Positions 6,951 through 16,595 of a stretch of DNA of 60,033 bases are shown in pieces. Position numbers and translations under genes: made by a program. Within the stretch, counting starts at the first letter, position 1. Every line of letters starts with the position of its first letter. The DNA is taken from assembly GCA_902785605.1 (NCBI GenBank), contig CACZZL010000011.1:1-60033 (forward strand), in the 5' to 3' direction. The DNA comes from an uncultured Bacteroidales bacterium. GTDB taxonomy: Bacteria > Bacteroidota > Bacteroidia > Bacteroidales > Paludibacteraceae. The notes below the pieces were generated by a model. The model was not told the origin of the DNA and did no database searches. It saw nothing but the letters and a program-made list of their open reading frames with translations.

Positions 6951-7649
6951 ATGAAAAAGATCGTTGTTTTTACAGGCGCCGGAGTGAGCGCAGAGAGTGG
7001 TCTGGGTACGTTCAGAGACTCGGACGGTTTATGGGAGCACTACCGCATTGAAGATGTGTGTACGCATGAGGCATGGCTTCGCAACCCGGAGTTGTGCGTC
7101 GAGTTCTACAACGCGCGCCGTAAGGACACCTTGGCAGCTCAACCGAATGCCGCGCACATAGCAATCGCTAAGTTGCAACAGGCGATTCCCGGAACACGGG
7201 TCATCACGCAGAACATTGACGATCTGCATGAGCGTGCCGGTGCAACCGATGTGGTGCACTTACACGGTGAGATCACCAAACTGCGCTCCGAGCGCAACGA
7301 GACGGCGACTGTTCCGTTGAAGGGATGGGAGCAGCACTACGGAGACCGTCACCCCGACGGTTCGTTGCTGCGGCCGTACATCGTGTTCTTCGGAGAGGGC
7401 GTGCCGTACTTTGACGAGGCATGTCATATCGCCAGCCAGGCGGATATCATGGTCGTGGTGGGTACGAGTCTCAATGTCTATCCTGCCGCTTCGCTCATTC
7501 ATTACGCGCCGGCGAACTGCCCGATCTATTTCGTAGACCCGGGACAACCGGAATTCGGCATGTGGGCCGACCGGATCACTCATATTCGCAAAAAAGCCAC
7601 GGAAGGAGTACCTGAACTGGTAGAAAAATTGATAGCTGAATTAGCATGA
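6951..7649 (+). CDS. Sir2-family NAD-dependent protein deacylase
   Basis: A 232-residue sirtuin. ATG 6951 is used (MKKIVVFTGAGVSAESGLGTF), which places the NAD motif GAGVSAESG at residue 9; a start at 6918 would add residues from the previous gene. TQNIDDLHERAG and the catalytic His in VVHLHGE are present, as is VVVGTSLNVYP. The four zinc-binding Cys of most sirtuins are absent, as in several Bacteroidetes homologues I recall. It should remove acyl groups from lysine using NAD. It lies in the feoB-menA operon, 1 base after DUF486. Confidence 0.92.
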   Translation: MKKIVVFTGAGVSAESGLGTFRDSDGLWEHYRIEDVCTHEAWLRNPELCVEFYNARRKDTLAAQPNAAHIAIAKLQQAIPGTRVITQNIDDLHERAGATDVVHLHGEITKLRSERNETATVPLKGWEQHYGDRHPDGSLLRPYIVFFGEGVPYFDEACHIASQADIMVVVGTSLNVYPAASLIHYAPANCPIYFVDPGQPEFGMWADRITHIRKKATEGVPELVEKLIAELA

Positions 7650-8512
7650 ACCCGTATATCCAATCTTTGCGTTTACGCACCTTACCTTTATCGGTATCCG
7701 GTATCATCCTGGGTACCGGTATCGTGTTACTGCATCAACCCGAAGCGGTCACCACGCAGCAGTGGCTAGTGTTCGCTTTGGCGATTGCGACTACACTCAG
7801 TCTGCAGATATTGAGTAACTTATGCAATGAGTTAGGCGACGCGCAGAAAGGGACGGACGCGGACCAGAAAGGTCGTGCGGCGTACGGTCTACAGCGCGGT
7901 GCTATCACGCCAAAACAGATCAAGGGAATGATCGGTTTGTTCATTGTGTTATGCCTGCTGTTCGGTGTGGCGCTTATCTACAGCGCGTTCGGTTCGCTCA
8001 GTTGCACACCGAGTCTGGTGTTCATCGGTCTGGGACTGCTGGCTGTGGTGGGCGCGATCACCTACACGCTCGGCAAGCACAGTTACGGTTATCTCGGGCT
8101 GGGCGATCTGGGCGTGTTCGTATTCTTCGGTCTGCTCAGTACGATCGGTTCGTATTACCTGCTTGCCCAAAGCGTGACATGGGAAGTGGTGTGGTACGGT
8201 GTGGCGGTCGGCTTGCCTTGTGTGGGCGTGCTGAACCTGAATAACATCCGCGACATGGCCAATGACCGCAAGCACGGCAAACATACGTTCGCCAGCCTGT
8301 TAGGTCCGACCGGAAGCCGGGTGTACCATACACTGCTGCTCATCGGCTGTCTGACGATTTTTGCACTATACGGACACTTCTGGTGTCTGTGTATCATACC
8401 CGTCTGGGTATGGCACCTATGGTATATATGGTCCCATACGGATAAGCTGGACAAGCAGATGCCGGTGCTCATGTTTACTACTCTCATTGTAGTCCTTTTG
8501 GCGTTAATTTGA
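7646..8512 (+). CDS. menA: 1,4-dihydroxy-2-naphthoate polyprenyltransferase (MenA)
   Basis: A 288-residue UbiA-family membrane enzyme that joins a polyprenyl chain to DHNA to form demethylmenaquinone. The first Asp-rich motif reads NLCNELGDAQKGTDAD, with Asn/Glu in the first places, and the second NNIRDMANDRKHGKHT. About eight hydrophobic helices are visible. Overlaps the sirtuin stop by ATGA and ends the operon. Other men genes are not in the window. The alternative, another UbiA prenyltransferase, is less likely given the NELGD and NNIRD motifs. Confidence 0.88.
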   Translation: MNPYIQSLRLRTLPLSVSGIILGTGIVLLHQPEAVTTQQWLVFALAIATTLSLQILSNLCNELGDAQKGTDADQKGRAAYGLQRGAITPKQIKGMIGLFIVLCLLFGVALIYSAFGSLSCTPSLVFIGLGLLAVVGAITYTLGKHSYGYLGLGDLGVFVFFGLLSTIGSYYLLAQSVTWEVVWYGVAVGLPCVGVLNLNNIRDMANDRKHGKHTFASLLGPTGSRVYHTLLLIGCLTIFALYGHFWCLCIIPVWVWHLWYIWSHTDKLDKQMPVLMFTTLIVVLLALI

Positions 8513-8552
8513 CCAAAAATACACATGTATGTGTAAATTTTGACACAAACGC

Positions 8553-8583
8553 TTGCGTATGTGGAAAAATTATAGTACCTTTG
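8553..8583 (+). promoter_or_regulatory. rmlA: Promoter of rmlA
   Basis: TTGCGTAT (8553-8560), 15-base spacer, TACCTTTG (8576-8583) followed by C. Upstream lies ACACATGTATGTGT (about 8521-8534), two 6-bp inverted arms that might bind a regulator. Confidence 0.85.
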
Positions 8584-8606
8584 CAGTCGCAAAGGTTTTT
8601 TTTGAT

Positions 8607-9476
8607 ATGAAAGGAATTATTTTAGCCGGAGGCAGTGCAACGCGTTTGTACCCCTTGAGCAAAGCGATCAGTAAACAGATCATGCCGGTTTATGACAAAC
8701 CGATGATCTATTATCCTCTCAGTACATTGATGTTAGCGGGTATCCGTGAAGTGCTGATCATCAGTACCCCGCGTGACCTGCCGATGTTCGAAGAGTTGTT
8801 AGGCGACGGTAGTCGAATCGGTATGACGCTGCGTTACAAAGTGCAGTTGGTACCCAACGGTCTGGCACAGGCTTTTGTGCTGGGACGTGAGTTCCTGAAC
8901 GGCGAGCCGGGCTGTCTGATCTTAGGCGATAACATGTTCTACGGCCAGCACTTCAGCGGCATGCTCAAAGAGGCGGTTGAGTCGGTTAAAGACGGTGGTG
9001 CGTGTGTGTTCGGATACGAAGTGGCCGATCCGCGTGCGTACGGTGTTGTGGAGTTTGACAAGGACGGTAAGGTGTTGAGCCTGGAGGAGAAACCGGCGCA
9101 GCCGAAGAGTAACTATGCCGTACCGGGACTCTATTTCTACGACGAGACCGTGTGTGAGAAAGCAGCGAATCTGCAACCCAGCGCTCGTGGCGAATACGAG
9201 ATCACGGACCTCAATAAGTTGTACCTGAACGAAGGACGACTCAAAGTCAAACTGTTCAGCCGCGGCTTCGCATGGCTCGACACGGGTAACTGCGACAGCC
9301 TGTTGGAAGCCGGTAATTTCATTGCTACCATTCAGAACCGTCAGGGGCTGTACGTGAGCTGCATCGAGGAGATCGCATGGCGTAACGGCTGGATATCTAC
9401 CGAGCAGATGGCCGCGCTGGGTAAGGAGATGAAAACGAACTACGGTCGCTATCTGGAGAGGCTGGCAGCAAGGTAA
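8607..9476 (+). CDS. rmlA: Glucose-1-phosphate thymidylyltransferase
   Basis: A 289-residue nucleotidyltransferase that makes dTDP-glucose, the first step towards dTDP-rhamnose and related sugars. ATG 8607 gives [18 protein letters not shown], with the nucleotide-binding signature, then [19 protein letters not shown] and LGDNMFYG, and [16 protein letters not shown] near the end, as in RmlA. Length is standard. It is transcribed from its own promoter (8553-8583) and followed by a heptamer array rather than other rml genes. Confidence 0.95.
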   Translation: MKGIILAGGSATRLYPLSKAISKQIMPVYDKPMIYYPLSTLMLAGIREVLIISTPRDLPMFEELLGDGSRIGMTLRYKVQLVPNGLAQAFVLGREFLNGEPGCLILGDNMFYGQHFSGMLKEAVESVKDGGACVFGYEVADPRAYGVVEFDKDGKVLSLEEKPAQPKSNYAVPGLYFYDETVCEKAANLQPSARGEYEITDLNKLYLNEGRLKVKLFSRGFAWLDTGNCDSLLEAGNFIATIQNRQGLYVSCIEEIAWRNGWISTEQMAALGKEMKTNYGRYLERLAAR

Positions 9477-9477
9477 T

Positions 9478-9540
9478 TGAAAAATGAAAAATGAAAAATG
9501 AAAAGTGAAAAATGAAAAGTGAAAAATGAGAAGGGAGAAG
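9478..9540. repeat. 7-bp tandem array between rmlA and the hybrid regulator
   Basis: Seven copies of TGAAAAA/TGAAAAG (9478-9526) followed by two decayed units. The ATG of the next gene (9526) is formed by the array. Confidence 0.92.
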
Positions 9541-12500
9541 ATACATAGTCTGCTGTTGAGAGGATTGATCGTCCTTTCATCTTTCATCTTTTATCTTTCA
9601 CCTTCCTCGGCGCATGAGCAGTACATCACACGTCATTATTCCATCAAGGACGGTTTGAGCCAAAACACCGTAATGGCGATTCTGCAGGATCGTCAGGGTT
9701 TTATGTGGTTCGGTACCTGGGACGGTTTGAACCGTTTTGACGGCTACACGTTCAAGGTCTATAAGGCGATGAACAACGGCGTGGCGGCTCATGTCAACAA
9801 CCGCGTTGTGTGGATCTACGAAGACGAGGCGGAGCAGATATGGTGGGCTACGTACGATGGTCACTACTACCGTTTGGACGCCACACGCCGAACCACCACC
9901 GAGCAGCGTCAGGAGGACCTGCCGGCCGCGATGATCGGGCAAATGGAAGAGGCGACGGCCAATACGAAGATAGATGGGAACGGTATCATTTGGCAGGCGG
10001 ATGACACGTACGGCATCCTACGCTACCGCGACGGACAGTGGAAACGCTTCACCCCGTCTTTGGACAGCCGTTATGCAGGACGACTCCGGGAACATTTCTT
10101 CCTGCTGGTAGATGCGAAAGGACGTACCTGGGTCAACCCGACCGGTGGCGGATGGAGCTATTACGATTATGACAAAGACGAATTGGTTAGTCCGTTCAAA
10201 GGACTGACGAACATGATCCATACGGCCTATATTGACCGCGAAGGGCAGATGTGGATCGCTACCTACGACGGCGGTGTGGATTGTGTGAACATGGATCCTG
10301 TGCCGTATGAACTGCATGACTTGAAGGGCAATGACGGAAACGGAGAAGTGCGTGCTTTCTGTCAGGACAAGAATGGTCAAGTTGATCCTTTTCTTCATTA
10401 CTATTGCGCCTTGGAGAGCCGTCACGGACGTTTGTTCGGAACCAAAGGCAACGGTCTGTTGCTCAACGGCAAACGTATCCCGACTTCGCATAACGATATC
10501 TACGATATCGAAGAGGATGAGGATGGTACGCTGTATGTGGCTACGTACGGCGGAGGTGTGAATATCCTTCGCTGGAATGAGAAAACCAAAACCTGGTCCG
10601 CTCCCGAAGTGGTAGAAGACGGCATGAAAGTGCGGGACATCGAGTTGGTGAACGGCATTCTGTGGTGCGGTACGACGACGGGTATCCTGCGTGTTAATCC
10701 GGCTACCGGCGAGAGCACCGTGTTACCCAGTTACGACATCCGCGCCGTCAGTTATTGCCAAGACCGCATATGGTTCGGTTCGTTCGGCGGCGGTTTGATG
10801 GCCATTGATCCCCAAGATACGGCGTTGACCGTTGTCTATGCGGAGACGTTCCACGATATCATCCTGAGCATGGCGGCAGACAGCACGAACCTGTGGTTCT
10901 GCTCGGAGTTGGATATCGCACAGTTGAACCTGGAGACCGGTATGCTCTATTACTACAACGCGTTGGACGGAGAACCGAACTCGTACTTCACCGAAGCAGA
11001 AGCGGTAATAACACCCGAAGGGAAGATATTGTTCGGCTACTCGAACGGTTATGTGTCCATGGACCCGTCCCTCATTCGTCGCTCCAAAGCGGTGCCTCCG
11101 GTTTATATCACCCGGATCGAGACGCAGGACGGCGAGATGGAAGGGGATACGGTCACGGTTGATAACGGCTCTACGATCACCATCGACTATGCGGCTATTG
11201 ATTATATCGGAGCGGACAAGATCGTCTATTACTACAAGATGGACGGTGTGGATAAGGAGTGGCGGTATGTCCAAGCACAGCGGCAGGTGACATACAGTAA
11301 CTTACGTCACGGCACATATGTATTCCATGTGCGCTCTACCAACCGCGAAGGAGGCGAAGTGGACAATGAGAAACAAGTGGTGATCATCGTTCAGAACCCC
11401 GTGTGGCTCAGTTGGTGGGCCATCCTGTTGTACATACTGGGTATAGTAGTTATCGTCGTTTTGGCCGTCTATGCGATCGGAATCTACAACGGTTTGCGGC
11501 AACGTGTGAAAGTGGAGCAGCAGGTGACGGACATCAAACTGCGATTCTTTACCAATATCAGCCATGAGTTACGTACCCCGCTGACGCTCATTGCCGCACC
11601 TGTGGAGAACATCCTGCAGACCGAGCATATCACTCCGAGTGTGCGCAGTCAACTGGAGATCGTGCTCAGTAACAGCCAACGTATGCTCCGTATGGTGAAC
11701 CAGTTGCTGGAGTTCCGTAAGGTGCAGAACCAGAAGATGAAACTCAAAGTGCAGCAGACGCTGCTCAGCGAACTAGTCGAAGAGACGAGTGCGAACTTCA
11801 AGAAAGAGGCGTACGACAAACATATTCAATTCGAGATTATCAATAACGCCTCCGATTCGACCGTATGGGTCGATCGCGGTCGTGTGGATACGATCCTGTG
11901 GAACCTGCTGAGTAATGCGTTCAAGTTCACGGCGGCCGGCAAGGCGATCCGTGTCATTGTGGCAGACAAACCGGGCTTTGTGACGCTGACAGTACAGGAC
12001 GAGGGTATCGGTATCCCGCCGGAGAAACGCAGTGTGCTGTTTGAGCGTTTCTCGAGTAACAATGAACTGAACAACACCGGTCTCACCGGTACCGGTATCG
12101 GTATGAACCTCACCAAGGAACTGGTGGACCTGCATCACGGTTACATCGATGTGGACAGTGAAGTAGGCAAAGGAACGACTATCACCGTGCTGTTCCATAC
12201 CGGCAAGGAGCATTTCGATTCGGATGTGGAGTTTATTGCCGATGACCTCTCTTCGGCACAGATGGCCACCCCGACTACGTTCGCAGACAAGTTGGAACAA
12301 CTGGAGCAAGAGCAGCAGGAGAGTCATCAGACGATTTTGGTAGTGGATGACAACCAAGACATGCGCCAGTTCCTCGCCGGTATCTTCAATAAGGACTATA
12401 ACGTCGAGACCGCGGAAGACGGCGAGCAGGCCAAGCAGATCGTGACTACCAAACCGATTAATATCGTGGTGACCGATCTGATGATGCCGCATGTGGACGG

Positions 12501-13101
12501 TCTGGAGTTGACGCAGTTCATCAAGAAAAACCCGGATCTGGATAATATTCCGGTTATTCTGCTGACTGCCAAAACGGCGATCGAGAGTCGTCTGCAGGCG
12601 ATGCAGTACGGAGCGGATGACTATGTGACCAAGCCTTTCGAACCGGAGTTCTTGCGTGCTCGTGTGCATAACATCCTGGCTCAACGTGCGCAGTTGGAGA
12701 AGAGTTATCGGCAGCGTCTGATGCGTCTGGAGACCAAGAACCCGGACGAACAGATTCCGGGTGACGCATTCCTAGCTAAACTGCTGAACGTGATGGACAA
12801 GCAGATGGACAACAACACCCTCACCGTGGACGAACTGGTGGAAGAGATGGGTATGGGGCGAACGGTGTTCTTTAATAAACTGAAGAGCATGACCGGCTTG
12901 AGCCCCGTGGAGTTCATTCGCGAGATGCGTATCAAACGTGCCGCCCAGTTGTTGGAGGAACGACAGTATAACATCACCGAAGTGACGTACATGGTCGGTA
13001 TGAACGACAGCCGTTATTTCGCCAAATGCTTCAAGAATACCTACGGTGTCACGCCGAGTGAGTACCGCCGTGCCTGTTTGGAGAAGAAAGGAGAGAAATG
13101 A
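9526..13101 (+). CDS. Hybrid two-component regulator (one-protein sensor, kinase, receiver, AraC output)
   Basis: A 1191-residue protein of the class that controls glycan-use loci in Bacteroidetes. Order: signal peptide (to about 28); periplasmic two-bladed-propeller repeats (about 30-560; e.g. GFMWFGTWDGLNRF); Y_Y_Y domain (about 570-630); membrane helix (about 637-660); HisKA with SHELRTPLTL (His near 680); ATPase with NLLSNAFKFT, DEGIGIPPE and GTGIGMNL; one receiver with VVDDNQD and phospho-acceptor in VTDLMMP (near 983); C-terminal AraC HTH (about 1095-1190; GLSPVEFIREMRIKRAAQLL, GVTPSEYRR). No susC/susD pair is adjacent, so its target is unknown. Start and signal peptide are encoded by heptamer arrays (9478-9540, 9574-9608). 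Confidence 0.95.
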   Translation: MRREKIHSLLLRGLIVLSSFIFYLSPSSAHEQYITRHYSIKDGLSQNTVMAILQDRQGFMWFGTWDGLNRFDGYTFKVYKAMNNGVAAHVNNRVVWIYEDEAEQIWWATYDGHYYRLDATRRTTTEQRQEDLPAAMIGQMEEATANTKIDGNGIIWQADDTYGILRYRDGQWKRFTPSLDSRYAGRLREHFFLLVDAKGRTWVNPTGGGWSYYDYDKDELVSPFKGLTNMIHTAYIDREGQMWIATYDGGVDCVNMDPVPYELHDLKGNDGNGEVRAFCQDKNGQVDPFLHYYCALESRHGRLFGTKGNGLLLNGKRIPTSHNDIYDIEEDEDGTLYVATYGGGVNILRWNEKTKTWSAPEVVEDGMKVRDIELVNGILWCGTTTGILRVNPATGESTVLPSYDIRAVSYCQDRIWFGSFGGGLMAIDPQDTALTVVYAETFHDIILSMAADSTNLWFCSELDIAQLNLETGMLYYYNALDGEPNSYFTEAEAVITPEGKILFGYSNGYVSMDPSLIRRSKAVPPVYITRIETQDGEMEGDTVTVDNGSTITIDYAAIDYIGADKIVYYYKMDGVDKEWRYVQAQRQVTYSNLRHGTYVFHVRSTNREGGEVDNEKQVVIIVQNPVWLSWWAILLYILGIVVIVVLAVYAIGIYNGLRQRVKVEQQVTDIKLRFFTNISHELRTPLTLIAAPVENILQTEHITPSVRSQLEIVLSNSQRMLRMVNQLLEFRKVQNQKMKLKVQQTLLSELVEETSANFKKEAYDKHIQFEIINNASDSTVWVDRGRVDTILWNLLSNAFKFTAAGKAIRVIVADKPGFVTLTVQDEGIGIPPEKRSVLFERFSSNNELNNTGLTGTGIGMNLTKELVDLHHGYIDVDSEVGKGTTITVLFHTGKEHFDSDVEFIADDLSSAQMATPTTFADKLEQLEQEQQESHQTILVVDDNQDMRQFLAGIFNKDYNVETAEDGEQAKQIVTTKPINIVVTDLMMPHVDGLELTQFIKKNPDLDNIPVILLTAKTAIESRLQAMQYGADDYVTKPFEPEFLRARVHNILAQRAQLEKSYRQRLMRLETKNPDEQIPGDAFLAKLLNVMDKQMDNNTLTVDELVEEMGMGRTVFFNKLKSMTGLSPVEFIREMRIKRAAQLLEERQYNITEVTYMVGMNDSRYFAKCFKNTYGVTPSEYRRACLEKKGEK
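9574..9608. repeat. Five 7-bp units in a signal peptide
   Basis: Two CTTTCAT, one CTTTTAT, one CTTTCAC and one decayed unit, in register. They encode SFIFYLSPSS at the end of the hybrid regulator signal peptide. Confidence 0.8.
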
Positions 13102-13643
13102 GTAAGGCCAACCCGATAACAAACGCAAAACAGTTCGTGTGGCTGCTGTTGACTGCTGTGCTGTTGGCGGCTTGTTCGCAACCCGATCCGCAGCGTCCGA
13201 GCCGACGCATGGGTGAGGAGCCTAAGAAGGACACGGTGCAACTGGCGCTGCTGGAGATGAACCAGCAGATGGCCTTAGCAGCAGACAAACAGTTGACGCA
13301 GTTTGCCCAAGCGCAGGACGAAGCGTTCGCGTTGTACGAATCCAATACGTGGATTCATATCTACACACCCGGTGATACCTCTACTCCGAGCCCAAAGACC
13401 GACGAAGAGTGGACGGTGCATATGCGGGTCTATGACCTGAAGGAGCATCTGCTGGTCGATTCGGAAGCATCGTACCGCATCGGTAAGAACGAACTGCCAC
13501 AGGCGGTGGAAATGAACATAGGCGAATGGCATCACGGCACGAAAGCGCGTCTGCTGGCTCCCTGGTACGGTGCCTTCGGCATGAAAGGGACTGCCCAAGT
13601 GCCGCCGTATGAAAACGTAATGATAGATATAGAAATACGATAA
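13098..13643 (+). CDS. FKBP-like lipoprotein
   Basis: A 181-residue protein overlapping the regulator stop (ATGA). A lipoprotein signal ends VLLAACSQ, with lipidated Cys at about residue 26. The C-terminal half ends in GAFGMKGTAQVPPYENVMIDIEI, which is the typical ending of FKBP-type peptidyl-prolyl isomerase folds (a PYG.G...IPP...L.F.VEL pattern). Active-site residues seem weakly kept, so it may be a folding or structural variant. The next gene looks like a relative, and the pair precedes glmM. Confidence 0.72.
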   Translation: MSKANPITNAKQFVWLLLTAVLLAACSQPDPQRPSRRMGEEPKKDTVQLALLEMNQQMALAADKQLTQFAQAQDEAFALYESNTWIHIYTPGDTSTPSPKTDEEWTVHMRVYDLKEHLLVDSEASYRIGKNELPQAVEMNIGEWHHGTKARLLAPWYGAFGMKGTAQVPPYENVMIDIEIR

Positions 13644-14221
13644 TGAGAAAAAACATCCTTTTTCTGGTAATGACCGTGTTGTGCGTCGCTACCGGGTGCA
13701 ATAACAACACGTATTCGAACTTGCGTAACAAGGAAGATAAACTGATAGCCAACTATATCAGTCGTAACGGTTTGGTGATTCTGACCGAAGAACCGGCAAC
13801 GGACTATGTGTGGGGAGAGAAAGAGTACTACAAAGTGCAAGGGTACGACAATTTCTATTTCCACCTCATTTCGCGTGGTGATTCGGTTTATATCGATTCC
13901 ATCAGTCCTACCAAACAGGACACGGTGGACCTGAGTATCGTGTTGAACGATGTGATCATTGCCCGCTACAAGCAGTTCGCGTTGACCGAAAACGCCGATA
14001 CGCTCAGTTATTGGACCACGTTGGAGCAGGCGTATCCGTATGAGTTCCACTACGGTAACACCAGCGAGTGCGAATGTGTGGCATGGCACCTGGCCGTGAA
14101 GATGATGAAGTTCCCGGATTCGCAGTGCGAGATCATCGTACCCAGCAAACTGGGCTTCAGCAACGAACAATCAACGGTAACACCGTATGTTTATATATTA
14201 AAAATCAAAGTGAAACAGTAA
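13643..14221 (+). CDS. DUF4827-like, FKBP-related lipoprotein
   Basis: A 192-residue protein whose ATG shares a base with the stop of the gene before (TAATG). The signal ends CVATGC, lipidated Cys at about residue 19. The body contains YISRNGLVILTEEPA and YYKVQGYDNFYFHLISRGD, then SECECVAWHLAVKMMKFPDSQCEIIVPSKLG, matching the DUF4827 lipoproteins that I recall just upstream of the phosphoglucosamine mutase gene in Bacteroides. Likely on the periplasmic side of the outer membrane; role unknown. Confidence 0.75.
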   Translation: MRKNILFLVMTVLCVATGCNNNTYSNLRNKEDKLIANYISRNGLVILTEEPATDYVWGEKEYYKVQGYDNFYFHLISRGDSVYIDSISPTKQDTVDLSIVLNDVIIARYKQFALTENADTLSYWTTLEQAYPYEFHYGNTSECECVAWHLAVKMMKFPDSQCEIIVPSKLGFSNEQSTVTPYVYILKIKVKQ

Positions 14222-14222
14222 T

Positions 14223-15590
14223 ATGAGTTTAGTCAAGAGTATATCCGGCATCCGCGGAACAATAGGCGGCAGAGTAGGTGATGGATTGAATCCAGTGGAT
14301 ATCGTTCGTTTCACGGCAGCGTATGCGACCCAGCGTCGAGCAGCTCTGCCGGACAATAACGTCATCGTGGTCGGCCGTGATGCCCGTTTGAGCGGACACA
14401 TGGTGGAGCAGATCGTATGCGGTACCTTGATGGGAATGGGTTACGATGTGGTCAATATAGGGTTGGCTACCACACCGACTACCGAACTGGCGGTGACCGG
14501 AGAGAAAGCTGCCGGCGGTATTATCCTTACTGCCAGCCACAACCCCAAACAGTGGAATGCCCTTAAGTTGCTCAATGAACACGGTGAGTTCCTCAATGAT
14601 GCGGAAGGAAAGGGCGTGTTGGCGATTGCGGAGGCGGAGGATTTTTCCTTTGCCGAAGTGGATCAGTTGGGCCATATGACGGTCAAAGACTATCTGCCGT
14701 ACCATGTGCAGCAGGTGTTGAACCTCAAACTGGTGGACACCGAAGCGATTCGTAAGAAGCACTTCACGGTAGCTATCGATTGTGTCAACTCAGTCGGCGG
14801 CTTGGCTATTCCCGCTATCCTGCGTGCCGTAGGTGTGGAGAACATCATCGAACTGAACTGCACGCCTGACGGTCATTTCCCCCACAACCCTGAACCGCTG
14901 CCGCAACACTTGACCCAGATAAGCGACCTGCTCAAGTCCGGTAAGGCTGATGTGGGATTCGTCGTGGACCCGGATGTGGATCGTTTGGCCATCATCTGCG
15001 AGAACGGCGATATGTTCGGCGAAGAATATACGCTGGTCAGCGTAGCGGACTACGTACTGCGTCATACACCGGGAAACACGGTGAGCAATATGTCGAGTAC
15101 CCGTGCGTTGAGCGATGTGACCCGTGCACACGGAGGTGATTATAGTGCAAGTGCGGTAGGCGAAGTGAACGTGGTAGCCGAGATGAAACGGATTCATGCG
15201 GTCATCGGAGGTGAAGGTAACGGCGGTGTGATCTATCCCGAGTGCCATTACGGTCGTGATGCGCTGGTAGGCATCGCACTCTTCCTGAGCCATCTGGCAC
15301 ACTTGGATATGAAAGTGAGCGAACTGCGTCGTACCCTGCCGGACTATTGCATCAGCAAGAACCGTATTGACCTCACACCGGACACCGATGTGGATGCAAT
15401 CCTGGCACGTGTCAAAGAACTGTACAAGAACGAGCGTGTTAATGACCGCGACGGCGTGAAGATCGATTTTGCAGACGGATGGGTACATCTGCGCAAATCC
15501 AATACCGAACCGATTATTCGCGTCTATTCGGAAGCCGCTACAATGGAACAAGCCAACCAATTGGCACAAAAAGTAATTGCGGTAGTATGA
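14223..15590 (+). CDS. glmM: Phosphoglucosamine mutase family enzyme
   Basis: A 455-residue alpha-D-phosphohexomutase that should convert GlcN-6-P to GlcN-1-P for cell-wall precursors. Four expected landmarks are visible: GIRGTIGG at the start, active-site serine loop ILTASHNPKQWN, metal loop DPDVDRLAI, sugar loop GGEGNGGVIYP, and the phosphate-binding RKSNTEPIIRVYSEA near the end. Substrate choice between glucosamine and other hexoses is inferred from length and Bacteroidales context. Starts 1 base after the DUF4827 stop and overlaps surE by 4. Confidence 0.92.
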   Translation: MSLVKSISGIRGTIGGRVGDGLNPVDIVRFTAAYATQRRAALPDNNVIVVGRDARLSGHMVEQIVCGTLMGMGYDVVNIGLATTPTTELAVTGEKAAGGIILTASHNPKQWNALKLLNEHGEFLNDAEGKGVLAIAEAEDFSFAEVDQLGHMTVKDYLPYHVQQVLNLKLVDTEAIRKKHFTVAIDCVNSVGGLAIPAILRAVGVENIIELNCTPDGHFPHNPEPLPQHLTQISDLLKSGKADVGFVVDPDVDRLAIICENGDMFGEEYTLVSVADYVLRHTPGNTVSNMSSTRALSDVTRAHGGDYSASAVGEVNVVAEMKRIHAVIGGEGNGGVIYPECHYGRDALVGIALFLSHLAHLDMKVSELRRTLPDYCISKNRIDLTPDTDVDAILARVKELYKNERVNDRDGVKIDFADGWVHLRKSNTEPIIRVYSEAATMEQANQLAQKVIAVV

Positions 15591-16330
15591 ACATAGTAGT
15601 AGTCAACGATGACGGATGGGGCACGGCAGGCATACGTCTGTTAGCCAAAGAAATGACCCGATGGGGACAGGTGACGGTCATCGCACCTGACGGTGCCCGT
15701 AGCGGTAAGGGTGCGGCGATCAGCGTAGAGACACCGATCTATCTGAAACGTGTGGAAGAACATGACCTGAACGGAGCAGAGGTCTATACAACCAACGGCA
15801 CACCGGCAGACTGCGTCAAGTTGGCACGGGAGGTGCTCTTTGCCGACAAGCAGATCGATTTGCTCGTTTCGGGTATCAACCACGGCAGTAATGCATCGGT
15901 GAATGCGATGTACTCCGGCACCATCGGTGCTTGTCTGGTAGCCGCAGAGAAAGGTATCCCGGCAGTCGGATGGTCGATTGACAGTCATGCTATGGACGTG
16001 GATCTGCATTGGTTACAGCCCTTCCTGCTGGAAGTGACACAACATCTGTACGAAGAAGGAATAGCCCCGCGCACGTGCTTTAATATTAACGCGCCAGTAG
16101 GCGAGATCGAAGGAATCCGCTGGACACGGCAGTGTGTCGGTCATTGGTCCAATGAACTGGTACCGCTTGCTGACGAGTTGCCGCAGGACGTGCTCAAAGG
16201 ATATAAACTGGCCGGTCAGTTCATCAACGATGAACCCGATGCCGGCGATACGGATATATGGGCGATGCAGCATCAACTGCTGTCCATCACCCCGCTAACG
16301 ATTGATTGGACTGACTATGGATCGCTTTGA
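15587..16330 (+). CDS. surE: 5'/3'-nucleotidase SurE
   Basis: A 247-residue enzyme. ATG 15587 overlaps the glmM stop (ATGA) and gives MNIVVVNDDGWGTAGIRLL with the metal-binding NDDG; the longer frame from 15479 would run inside glmM. VIAPDGARSGKGAAIS and LLVSGINHGSNAS are further SurE motifs. It hydrolyses nucleoside monophosphates and short polyphosphate. The next gene begins 14 bases before its stop. Confidence 0.94.
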   Translation: MNIVVVNDDGWGTAGIRLLAKEMTRWGQVTVIAPDGARSGKGAAISVETPIYLKRVEEHDLNGAEVYTTNGTPADCVKLAREVLFADKQIDLLVSGINHGSNASVNAMYSGTIGACLVAAEKGIPAVGWSIDSHAMDVDLHWLQPFLLEVTQHLYEEGIAPRTCFNINAPVGEIEGIRWTRQCVGHWSNELVPLADELPQDVLKGYKLAGQFINDEPDAGDTDIWAMQHQLLSITPLTIDWTDYGSL

Positions 16331-16595
16331 CAGATATTGGATCGGTGTCTTGTTGGGCCTCATCATACCGGCAGCGTTTGCGCTGGTCTATATCGATGTG
16401 ATGAATCTATGGTACCCGTTTAAGACCTTGCAGTTCCAGGTTGGCAGCGTGTTGGGCAAACTGCTCATGGTGAGCGTGTTCCCGGATTTGGCACTCATCT
16501 ACGTGTTCTACACAACAGACACCTGGCGCCTGTCGAAAGGAATACTCATCGGAGCGATGCCGTATATTCTGGCTATGATCTATTTCTCGATATGA
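16317..16595 (+). CDS. Small integral membrane protein
   Basis: A 92-residue protein (MDRFDRYWIGVLLGLIIP) with three hydrophobic segments, about residues 8-28, 42-62 and 72-90. ATG 16317 is chosen over 16302 because it begins with a typical charged N-terminus. A similar small gene sits between surE and lpxB in Bacteroides as I recall it; function unknown. Here lpxB is on the opposite strand, and the two 3' ends overlap by 23 bases (16573-16595). Confidence 0.75.
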   Translation: MDRFDRYWIGVLLGLIIPAAFALVYIDVMNLWYPFKTLQFQVGSVLGKLLMVSVFPDLALIYVFYTTDTWRLSKGILIGAMPYILAMIYFSI

